A DNA stretch of 64,000 nucleotides from Marisa cornuarietis (taxonomy: Eukaryota; Mollusca; Gastropoda; Architaenioglossa; Ampullariidae): the NCBI GenBank assembly GCA_004794655.1, contig SMMW01000523.1, positions 682,001 through 746,000 of the forward strand, read 5' to 3'. A model generated the notes under the pieces. That model saw only the letters and a program-made list of their open reading frames with translations. It searched no databases and was not told the origin of the DNA. Positions 24,408 through 35,048 of this stretch are shown here, piece by piece (position 1 is the stretch's first letter; every line of letters starts with the position of its first letter). Both the position numbers and the translations under genes were made by a program.

Positions 24408-24603
24408 CAGTGGTGCCCAACCTTTTTCTCACCCGTGGGCCGCACTCGACATATAAAATCTCGTGGGCCAGAACATGGCAGTTTTACCAGAATCATGCCA
24501 AAATTAAAAATGAAACTGTGCAGCGATATACCAAATGAGCACGCCGCATGAGGCACCTTCACGGGCCGGATGTGACCCTCGAGCTACAGGATGGGCACAC
24601 CTG
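24408..24603. mobile_element. hAT-type MITE
   Basis: 196 bp with inverted ends CAGTGGTGCCCA and TGGGCACACCTG, flanked by an identical 8-bp target duplication CTCTATAT (24400-24407 and 24604-24611). The duplication length and the CA...TG termini fit hAT transposons. Non-coding. Confidence 0.85.
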
Positions 24604-24914
24604 CTCTATATGGTTTTTGTGGACTTTGAATGGACAGACTGATGTAATTTGTTAGAAATCATTTGTTGTGGCCATTTTATGAGTAAAATAATGTAGCGGC
24701 ATGGAAGCTACCATACATGATTCAAATAACTTCAAACTAATTCTAGTTATAGATGGGCATGGACCTTTCAAAATAAAACCATTCTATTCACGTGTCATAA
24801 GACTGCTGCTTTATGCTAAGTGAGGTAACAACAGTCTTTTGGGATCTTTGGTGAAACGGTGGGTGACAGGAGCAAAGGTTTAAATGATCTATTTTGTTCT
24901 CACTGATCTTGCAG

Positions 24915-25330
24915 ACGAAATAAAAAGGACACATAAAACGGAAGATATAATTAACCCAACAGCCAACAAAATAATTACAGTTGATGTTACCACCGATGAA
25001 GGTCCCCACGGATCAAACCATGACTTCTTATCCAATCCTACAAACATTGTGAGCGAAGTTGAAACTGATGTCGATAACCCTCTCAAAAAATCCTTGGAAG
25101 ACTCAAAAGAGATCATTATTGAAGAAGAAGAAGAAATACATCCTTTGATAAAACCCATAGCAGAAAACTCTGAAGAGAAAATACACTATGAAATAGAAGA
25201 GAACACTGTTGAAAATGGCAGGAAAGAGAAAGTCAAAAAGAAAAAGTTAACAGGAGCTGAAAATATGACAAGTGCAGAGAAAAAAACCCATCTGAAATCA
25301 AGAAGTTTATTAACTCAGGTTTACAATTAA
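24915..25330 (+). CDS. Unassigned acidic/lysine-rich terminal exon
   Basis: A strong acceptor (CTCACTGATCTTGCAG) at 24914 opens a frame of about 138 codons that starts with the last two bases of a codon. It ends at a TAA (25328-25330), and an AATAAA lies only about 45 bases further on (25374-25379), which suggests a last exon. An alternative is an internal exon ending at CAG|GTTTAC (25318). The product is hydrophilic, with an acidic run (EIIIEEEEEIHPL), a lysine-rich NGRKEKVKKKKL patch and no recognised domain. Upstream exons were not found. The protein is not recognised; coding status rests on the splice site, frame length and polyadenylation signal. Confidence 0.42.
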
Positions 25331-26094
25331 AAACTGATAATGGATATTTCAAAGTATGTTTTAGATGTGATTTTAAATAAATGATCATTTAAAACCAGTC
25401 ATTAAAAACCCTCCAAAAGCACCAAATGCATCTATAACAGTGCATGTACACAAACTAAACCAGAAGCATTTTCAATGTCCATGTGCGCAAGTGAATTACG
25501 ATTTCATCCTTACAGTCCTTTGCATGCAATTATATTCATTTGTAGAAACTAATATTAGGAGACTTGTATAGTGCACTGATCCCCTGAAACAGTCCAAGGT
25601 GTTGTATATAAAATATAAAATATTTAATCCTTTGTTCATTTTTAAATATTTTGTCTTTTTTAATGCAAGGCGATTCCAGAAAGCAGATGGCAACATGGTA
25701 ATCTAATAGACTTCCTGGTGAATGGAGAGCTTCTGGGACAAAGGAGGACCCACGACAACCTTAATGAAATATACATATAACATGATGGATGATAGGGTAG
25801 TTTGCTGGCCAGGAAATTTGATATGGAAACTTTACTTGCAACAGTAACAAAGTGAATATAAGGCTGATATACAGTGAACTGCTAAGTATTGAAAATACCA
25901 GAAATGGAAACTCAGTTTATTTATTTCTAGTCAGAGTCACATGCAAACTGTTGATTTGAAGATGATGGCTGAATGACAGCTGGAAAAAAGGCTTCATCTA
26001 GGTATTGCTTAACCTTCAAATCCCATTAGATGTACCTCCAAAGATTTTTTTCATTAGGCAAACAGAAAAGGCTTTGTTACTTGAATTATTATTA

Positions 26095-26827
26095 TTGTCT
26101 GTGCGTTGTTCTTGCTCGGCTTGACTACTGCAACTCCTTGCTGGCAGGCTGCCCTGACTATCTCATTCAAAGACTCCAGAAAGTACAGAACTCCGCTGCG
26201 CGTCTGGTGCTTAGAGCAAGGAAAAGGGACCATGTCACTCCTCTCCTTCGTTTTCTACACTGGCTACCCGTCTGTTCTCGCATTAAATACAAACTGTCTG
26301 TGCTGTGTTTTAATTTCTTTGCTGGCTCCTGTCCTGACTATTTCTCTGAACTTCTCATCCCTTACTCTCCGGCCAGACAACTCCGCTCTTCCTCTGACAA
26401 CCGTATCCTAACTGTTCCTGTCACCAGAACAACAACCTATGGTCACAGGACTTTTGGCTACTGTGCTGCAAAACAATGGAACTCTCTTCCTTTCCATATC
26501 AGCCATCTTCCTACAATTGAATCTTTCAAATCTGCACTGAAAACGCACCTCTTCCTTGAGCATTACTCCTAACACAGTCAACACAATGCTAGTTCTTACC
26601 CCTCCCCCTTTCCTCTTGCTACTTTACCCATCACTATTTTCTCTGTTCCTGTTACTTGATGCCTTTTGTTATCTGTTTCGTCATCAGTACTGTCGTTTTC
26701 TTTCGTCCCCTGTGTTCTGTATCTACTTAGTCCACGTCCCTTCCCCATTTTAAGCGCTAAGAGCATGCTCTCTATGAGTGTGAATATGCGCTATACAAAT
26801 CTTCATTATTATTATTATTATTATTAT
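26095..26827 (+). mobile_element. 5'-truncated L2-like LINE, near-identical to the 4.2 kb copy
   Basis: Begins at TTGTCTGTGCGTTG inside the RT C-terminal part and runs through RLDYCNSLLAGCPDYLIQRL and YSPARQLRSSSDNRILTVPV to [12 protein letters not shown] and the stop at 26570-26572. A 3' UTR and ATT tail (26801-26827) follow. The protein is about 95 per cent like the 4.2-5.7 kb copy by eye, so both are young. The target duplication cannot be fixed because the flank is also ATT-rich. Confidence 0.88.
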
Positions 26828-26939
26828 AAACAAATTGTAAGATTAGATTTCATTATGAACATATGCCATGTATTATCACAGATTTTATGCCCTAATAAAA
26901 TTTCTTACCAATAAAAAGTCATTTTTGAGCATTTTACAT

Positions 26940-27250
26940 GTATGAGTGAGTGAGTAGTTCCTTGACCAGCACCTGGCGTTGTGGGGAGCACATGGATAAA
27001 CGTGGAAGCTGACAGGGCCCACCACACTTCCCTATTTTGGGCGATAGTGAGCAGTTTTTGTTTTTTTTTGATTGATGTTGTCTTATAACGCGCTAGTTTC
27101 CACATCTTAGAGACACGCTCAATGCGCAGGTCCTGCACAGGATGACCAGTTCAGTCTTTGACATTCGTAAGCCAGTCCTTCCTCTGGCCACCGTGGCTTC
27201 CACTAACCTCCAAGGTGCCTTGAAGGAAAGTCTTCAACAAGGTGTGGGGG
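26940..27250 (-). mobile_element. EN+RT LINE 3' end relic with internal insert
   Basis: Read on minus it matches the end of the intact LINE: AAGGCACCTTGGAGG, GGCCAGAGGAAGGACTGGCT, then CGCCCAAAATAGGGAAGTGT, CCATGTGCTCC, CAACGCCAGGTGCTGG and a short ACTC-repeat tail. About 60 foreign bases (about 27060-27120, with a T-run) separate the two matched blocks. Inactive. Confidence 0.8.
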
Positions 27251-28713
27251 GTTAAAAGAAGTCATATTTTGTTCCTGAGGGTTGTCCTGCATATGGTGCT
27301 CCACATTCAAAATTTCTTGACTGCTTCTGGATAATGTGCTTACAGCATGTGTATTCTATGCAGGAAGTCACAAAGTTTGAAGTTGTCTGTAAGCAGCTGT
27401 CTAATAAAGTCCCATACTGATCTGTGTCAATTGTTTATTTTGCTCCGGTACTCTAAATGCGTTAGTCGTACAAGGCCTTCTCAGATAAATATTGTCAAAT
27501 AAGGAAATATATTTGGTAAACTTCTTTTTGACATACCGTAAAAATCTGCCAAATATAGGCACTTATATATGTCTAGTTAACAAAGCCCTTAAAGTGGGCA
27601 CTTTAAGGTTTGCAGACTTAATGTACATGTCTTTGCATCTTAGGCATTACAATCTGACAAAATAACAGAGAAGAGCATATGACAGTGGCTATATTAAGTA
27701 CTCAAATAATATAAATGGGGAAGAAACAAACTTTGGTATACATCTAGGTGGCAGACAAACAAGACGAAGTCTTAATATACTTCCTGGTAAAAATGAAAGA
27801 TGTACAAACTTCATGTAAAAGGAAAAATGAGCCAAATCACAAGTGATGTTTAATCTGCATTTATGAATGTGAAGTCACTTGGATTCCAAGTTAAAAGAAT
27901 AATGTATGAACAACATTCCCAAAGCATTCATTGCCATCTTAAAATCAGTAAAATAACATTAATTAGCATAAAGTAGAAAGTGACCATAAAGTTAGAGACC
28001 ATACTGTCAAAGGATATCTTCCAAGCACTTATAGCTGTACAATCTGTGTGTGTGTGTCGGTGAGTGGTGTTAGAGAAAAAGGGGTGAGTGTGATGAGATA
28101 GAAAAAGATGCAAATGCTATAAACACATGGCTAGAAGACATAAAAAAATGAAAAATGAAACTGCTTTCGAAGTTCACAAGCCACAAAAATCTCTAATAAA
28201 CATTGGTGTCCCTCCAGTGTTCAGAAGCTCTCTTACCACAAAATGCTCTCAAGAAGTTTACAATATTTATATATTTCAGTTCATGAACTTTAATCATCTT
28301 TTGCATATGTTGTATGCCTTACCTCTGTTGTAATAATCTCCTAAAAGGGAAGGAAGCAAACTTTTACTGATATAACATCCTATTTTGACAAAAACAGAGT
28401 GATAATGCCTCAAACTAGTTATGTTTCACTTCCCACACTTGCACTTACACATACCAACACATTCTATTTCAGCACCACCCTGTCATGAAAATTTGAACAA
28501 AATTATAATTTCAAAATTAAACAATTCTAGAAGTAAGACTCTGGGACACCAAAGACAACACGGAAAAAAACAACCCTCTTTATAACTAATGATAAACTTA
28601 AAGCCTGACAGGCATGATGCCTGGAATGTAAAATAAAGAATTAAAATTTTTATCTGACAACAAAATGCAAACCATCAAGAGTACTTTAAGACCTACATAC
28701 CATGCTTAAATGT
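27251..28713. other. Spacer and C15orf40 3' UTR
   Basis: No supported gene. The part next to 28714 should be the 3' UTR of C15orf40 on minus. A GT-repeat lies at about 28046-28056. Confidence 0.4.
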
Positions 28714-31700
28714 TTATGAACATTTGCCACTGATTTCTGATGTAAGACGTCTCATTACTTCTTCCTTAGAGAGCGATCCTATTATCCTCACACTTTTATT
28801 TCTTGATTTTGATCCCTGAAAAAATTTCATAAAAGGTGTAATCAAAGTGACAATGAGAAATCAAAACCAAAAAATAACAATTATTGACAAATTCTGAAAC
28901 AGAAAGCCTAACTCTGGCATTGGCAGATCAAATTCAGGTAAACATTAAAATATAGCTATCCATACATATTTCTTGTACATTCTTATATAGTGGTTTGCCC
29001 CACTTAAAAGGTTTAAAATGATACCACTGATTGTTTCTTCCTTCAAGCAGGCATCTTTACTTGCAGTGATAAGCTTGCATGTAGCAATACCAATACAATA
29101 AAATTAAAAGAAAGACACAAAATTCCAGTGCTATTACACAAATCGTGAAATTAACATGTATTTAAAATGTGCTTCAATATCAAACTTCTCTGCCACAGAC
29201 CACTGTATCAGACCCACACTTGATGTTAAATAGCGGGAAGGGCTGTATCACCATAGGCAGTCACAAAGAGTTAAAAAAGAATACTCAGGAATTCTGAGTG
29301 ACCAGAGTATTCACTAAGTGCAGGAATGGAAAAATCTCTGTACTGACAAGCATTCACAGGTCAGTCACCAGGCTTGTGAGGCAAGTACCGTTGCAGCCTC
29401 TGAATTAAGCCTGCTTTAGCCTCGTCTATTTGTATTTTAGTATTACCTAGAGATGGATAAATTTTGGTCATTTGTTGTTTATGTATTTTTGCATCATTAT
29501 CTAGAAATGTATAATTTTTTGCAAAATTGTAATGCCTGAGTTACAGGGTCTTCCCCTACCCTCTAGACTGCATAGAACCCATGCATGACCCTGAAAGGCA
29601 TGTACCTTCAAGCCTTGGCGTTGATGTGTTCATCCCCACCCCCTCCAACTTTTTTTCAACACCGTTGTGCCTGACACCTGTCGTGGCTGTTGCAAGGTCC
29701 TGTGCTGGGTCTCTGCCTTCAGCAGGTAATATCACCTTTGGTGTTCCGAGAGTGAACCATAGCATTTGATGCAGTAGGCGAACCCTGTAAACTGGGTGGT
29801 AACCTCACTTTTCTGCGTGACATCACCCCAAGGCTTTCACACCACTGTCTGTAAAACTGCCAAGAGATTATCAACGACCCAGGACATTTTATCAATGCCT
29901 CTTGACCCCTCTTTACATTCCACTGACCTTCCGAATGGGAAGTTCAAGCTCATGTCATAATTACCCATGCATTACTGTGAGTAGAATCAACTTTTAAAGA
30001 ATTTAGATGCAAAGGAGGTTCAGGCTCAGCCATGACTATTATAGGCTGGAGGGAAGGACTCTTAAGCAATAATCATAGATGGAAAGAGTGAAAAAAGGGT
30101 GTCAAGATGATGCTTATGTATATATGTTGCTGAATTTACTGGACTGTTTGACTGAAGAACTATTAGGTTGAAAATAAGGGTGCTTATAATTTTGATTTAT
30201 CCCTGGGAGGGTCAATATCTGGTTTTGTTTTTAGCGTTTTTTTATGTCATTTGTGTTTCATTTTCCTGTGTTAATCTTTTCCCATAGAGCTCCCACACTG
30301 TTTGACATATATTTCCAATGTGATTTGAAGGTAGACAGGAGCTGAAGACTGTTAGAAGGGTGTGTTTCATGTTGTCCTCTCCTAAGTCCTTTACCCATGA
30401 AACTATTATATAACAGCCTGGACAGCCAACAGGGCCAATGTTTTGTTGTTGCTGAAAGAATGTGCAGGTGTCCTGATTGAATGTAGTGACACCCCTCCAT
30501 GACACTTCCAAAAAAATCATAGGATGCTTATCCAACAAACCTTGTCCAAAGAGATTTCAGACTTCCTCAGGTCAAGGACTGAAGCTAAGTACTTCAAGAG
30601 CTCAGTATTTGCTTCACCATCTACAGGAGGAGCAGCAATCTGCACACCCACACCATCACTACTAACATCTGGAAACAAAACCAAGGGCGTTGTTAGTGAT
30701 TATGTAAAATGTATTCTTAAATTTTTTTTAAATTTGTAATATTTAATCTTCTCAGATTGGGTTGCAAAGTTGTTTTTTTAAATTTAGTTTTATGTCTATG
30801 CATGCTGGAATGTAGCTTTATTATTACGTGCACATAGATACTTGTTCACAGTTGATCATGCATATAAAAAGTGTAGAAATCATATACAAAGATTCAACTG
30901 TGAACAAGTATATATATAAATATGATGATTGTATATGCTTCCTACTTAGCAAATTGATTTTTTTTTTAAAGATAAATATGTTCGTACCAATGTATCCATG
31001 CACATACACGCACATGTATTTACACATACTTTCTCTCTCACATACACACACACACACACACACATACAACAAAAACAAATACAAAACAGCAGAATCAAAT
31101 AATTAACATTTTGTTAATGTTAACTCCTTGGACCTGGTTTGCATCTAGTCTTCATGTGGCTATTAGTCACTCTCTGATAATGCAATAGTAGTCAGAGTTA
31201 CCACACCTGTTACTGAATTGTGTTTGGCTCCTGGTTTGGCGATAATCTTGATGGTGATGGTGTTGTCAGCATTTTGATGTACAGGACATTCATCCTCAGC
31301 AGCTGCTACCATACTGTGGGTTTTGGCATTTGCTTTTTCATCTCCACCCTATTCAAATAAACCAGTTTTTTTCTTATTGTGCTTGGTAAAACATGGCCAG
31401 GTGAGATAATGTACATGTCCATCAGACATAAACAAGAACTGCATTCAAGAACTAGAGCCAAAATGGCAATAAGTGTGGCAAACACTAGATGTGATTTCTG
31501 AAAAAGCAGACTCTGATATGCTAAGTTTTTGCAACATAAAGACACACAGTTACCAGATTTGTTAGATTTGCATGGTTTTAACCTGCTCAGAACCATTGTA
31601 GTCTGTTTCTATCCTAACTTTTTGCTCCCTCAAAAACTGGTATACCACCTAGTTCAGCAAACTAAAAAAATTAGGCAATGACAATGTCTTTTCTCTATAC

Positions 31701-34700
31701 AAAAATGTGTCATGATAAGGCAGGAGGAGGCAATGTGTGTTTTTGAATTCTGATCACATCCACAATATTGTCTGATAGCCATCACATTTGGCAGCAACTA
31801 GTCCATTATTATGAAGGAAACATGCTATGTATGGTAGTTTTTTGGAGCATGTTTAATTTTTAGGTTTTTTTTTTAACTTGCATTCTAAGATGTTACCATT
31901 GTGTAGGGATGAAACAATGGTACACAGAAAACAATTACAACATATGCATACAATGCCGAGTAACTATAGACAACATTGTAATGTTAGATGGCATACATCC
32001 CTCATTCTCTCTCTCACATGGTTATTGCCTGTCACCAACACAGTGAGGACTGGCTGTCCTTGGTTCAGATCTTGTCGCGAGGCACACTGTACTTTCTCTG
32101 TGAGCACCACCTGTTTACAGGGCTGGCTGCTTTGCTGTGATACAGCCTTTGTCCATGGCTTGGCATACAGCACCAATTCCACCCCCACCCCCACCCCCAA
32201 CAATACACACACACACACTAGAACTGAATGACAGAAAACAAACTCAAATTGTGAAGCATTGATCACTAGCACCTTTTCTCTCTCTCTTTCTCTACTCTCT
32301 GTCTGATTGTCTGGCACCACAATCTCCTTATCATTCAGCATTAAAATTCTTGGTGTCATTCTGGATTCTACCCTTTCCACACTGCCCCACATCTTCTCTT
32401 TGGTAAAAGCTTTTTTTTCCATCTCTGATGCTATCTAATGCTATCAGAGTACTGATGTCACCATCAAGCCAATTGTCTTTCTTTTCTCATCCCTGGATTA
32501 CTGCAACTCCCCTTTTTTGCTGTTTTCCCTGTCATTCCACTCCACACCCTCCGAGCTGTTCGGAATGCTGCTGTCCCTCTGGTGCTCTGGTCATAAGACT
32601 GATGACATCAACTTCCTGCTTTGCTTACTTTACTGGCTTCCCATCACCAACCAGGTCACTTATGAACTGGATGGTCTTTGCTAAGATGTCTCAAACACTG
32701 TGGTCCACTTTTTTTCCTGCCTCACACTCCAGACTCCACCCTTCCCACTTAGTTCAGTGGCTGATACACTCACCTCTTTTAATAGGACTTTCAAACACTC
32801 CTCACCCTGAACTGTTTTCACGGGATCAGGGATCATTACAAGTCTCTCTCTCACACACGCACACTCTATGGGCAGGATGGCAGAAAGATGAGGAAACGAA
32901 AGTGACAAGAAATTAAGTTGCACAGATAGAGAGAGAGAGAGCTAGAAAGAGGGATAGGGGAGTAACAGAGTTGTTAGAAAAGTCATTTACCCCTAAGATC
33001 ATCTCTATAATTTGAGAGGAAATGACCAGCCTGCATTAGAAACACCACCATCCACCTAGCTGGTAGAAAACAAACTTAACAATGATAAAATGCAAACTCT
33101 CTTATGCTCGTGAAGAAGAAATCAACCTGTGCTCATCAGTCTGCCCAAGCACATCAAGGTGTGTGAAACCAACATCTCCTTTATATCATCCATCAGGAAT
33201 CTGAGATTTATTGTCACTGCAGACATGACCCTTAATAAACAAGTTACAGCTATCTGTCAGTCTGCCTGTTATGAGCTATGTAAGATCAACGCCATACGTC
33301 ACATTCTCTCTACATGTACTACCAACACTTATCTGCGTGTTTGTTCTTTCTAGGCTTGATTATTGCAAGTCCTTGCTCGGGGGCTGCCCCTCATTCATTC
33401 ATAAACTCCATGAAGTGCAGAACTATCTAGCTATGAAACAGGATGATGTTACTCCTCTCTTTTGTTTTCTGCACTGGCTACCCATCCATTCTCTCATCCA
33501 GTACAAACTGTCCCTGCTATATTTTAATTTCTTTCCAGGCTCCTGCCTTGACTGTTTCTCTGAACTTCTCTCCCTCTACATCCCAGCCAGAAAACTATGC
33601 TCTTCGTCTGATGACCTAACTATTCCTGTCACCAGAACAACATATGGTCACAGGACTTTGTTACTGTGCAGCAAAACAATGGAACTCTCTCCCTTTCCAT
33701 ATCCGCCACCTACCCACCATTGAATCCTTTAAATGCGCACTGAAAACACACCTCTTCCTTGAGCTAACACAGTCCACACAATGAGAGTCTTTTTTCCCCA
33801 TACCCCCTTCTTTTTCTGCTTTTTGCTACTTCCCTACTTGTCTTCCTTTGCAGAATCACAATGTTCTCAGTTCTGTTTGCTTTGTTTCCCTTTGTGTTTT
33901 CTATATTTGTCTTTTGTTAGTCATCACCATTGCTGTTTATCCATCATTCATATGTTGTTTATCTTTTCGTCCTTTGTATGCTATTCATGTCTCATTCTTG
34001 TCTCAAGCCCTAAGAGCATGTGACTCCTAAGTGTGAGTATGCACTATATAGATCTTGCATTTAATATTATATTATTATTTTAACCTCCATTGCTGCTTGA
34101 ATCATTATATCCCCTGTGTGAATGATCGATGAACATGAGCTGTCAGCCTTCCACATTAGAGAACATCAATAGTACATATACTTCTTTATTTCATACACTT
34201 ACACTAACAGTGCATGAATAAGCTGACTTCAAATGAAGTGATCGACTGAAAAGTGTCAAGATGGAAGAGGTAGCTGTAGAACGCAAAACCGTTCTGTGGC
34301 TTGTTTTATTATAAAATTAGTTGTAATAAGAAAAAGTATTTTGGGAGAACGCGAGAAATTAAAACAAAAAAAATTCCTTGCCAATACATAAGTGTATGCA
34401 TGCATGTGCCTAAGTTACCAAGTAGTACCATGTAAATCCATGGGAGACCCTGACTTTTATAAGTATAAGACTACACAAAATCAATCAGCAAAAACTGCAC
34501 AATCGAAGTATAATAACTTATCTGGAACCACCTTTTCTCTCCCTGTATTTCAATAGTCTCCATAATTATACACAATTTAAAACTAATTTGAAATAAACTC
34601 TAAATAAACTACAACAGTACAAAGTATTCGATTTTACATGAGCAATACTTACTTTCACTCTCTTCTTTGGCATGCCCTTATTTTGGTGACTGTACGAACA

Positions 34701-34793
34701 GAGAAATAAGAGATTAGTAGGTATGCTAGCATGAGGCCCTCTCCTTACTTTAGTAAAGCCTATATTTGTTGTACGGAAAAACAAAGACAGCAT
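28714..34793 (-). CDS. C15orf40: C15orf40 homologue, UPF0235 (DUF167) protein
   Basis: Four coding exons assemble in consistent phase: 34793-34653 (donor AAA|GTAAGT), 31348-31207 (donor ACAG|GTGTGG), 30668-30541 (donor AAG|GTTTGT) and 28815-28714 (stop TAA). They give 170 residues. The DUF167 core is clear: [20 protein letters not shown], then [32 protein letters not shown] and [13 protein letters not shown], matching vertebrate C15orf40 almost block for block. The first exon starts [10 protein letters not shown] with basic residues and no acids, like a mitochondrial targeting sequence, and then reaches a second possible start at MPKKR, as in the human long form. Biochemical function is unknown in the family. 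It lies head-to-head with NR2C2AP. Two extra codons in frame upstream do not begin with ATG, so ATG 34793 is chosen. Confidence 0.93.
30838..30911. repeat. Perfect 18-bp hairpin in C15orf40 intron
   Basis: ATACTTGTTCACAGTTGA (30838-30855) and its exact complement (30894-30911) bracket a 38-base spacer. It lies in the intron between coding exons 2 and 3. No target duplication was recognised. Confidence 0.7.
32300..32730 (+). mobile_element. Old L2/CR1-type LINE relic
   Basis: Fragments read like an L2-type RT thumb: [18 protein letters not shown] [36 protein letters not shown] and [15 protein letters not shown]. Frames are broken by many stops. It lies in C15orf40 intron 1, in the opposite orientation to the gene. 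Confidence 0.6.
33060..34078 (+). mobile_element. Diverged L2-like LINE copy
   Basis: Begins near AAACAAACTTAACAATGATA and follows the family of the 4.2 kb copy through [49 protein letters not shown] and TRTTYGHRT to the 3' UTR (GAGCATGTGACTCCTAAGTG) and an ATT-rich end. There are several frameshifts, so it is older than the copies at 4.2 and 26 kb. Located in C15orf40 intron 1. Confidence 0.82.
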
Positions 34794-35048
34794 AACCACT
34801 CCGTGAGCATAACAGCTAGGAGCTGCACTATAGAACTCTGTGATGGAAATAGATCCGTGCGGTGATTTCCCTTGTAAACTTTTTAGACTAATAAGCCTAA
34901 TTTACGTCCAACATTAAAATAAATATTTAAGAAGTATTAATAATTTTAATGCTGCTTGTAATAATTTGTTTTAAAAGTTGTTATAAATGCGTGCTTTAGT
35001 TGAATAATAAAAAATTACAACAATTTTATTTTCTGCGGACATTTCAAC
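34794..35048. promoter_or_regulatory. Shared divergent promoter region, C15orf40 and NR2C2AP
   Basis: 255 bp separate the two start codons, which point away from each other. Both genes must start transcription in or near this stretch. It is AT-rich with no CpG island, TATA box or motif that can be assigned with confidence. Confidence 0.6.

Noticed and set aside
31878..32231. 117-codon frame on plus in C15orf40 intron
   Set aside because: Ends in CA repeat, has no domain, and lies in an intron with LINE relics.
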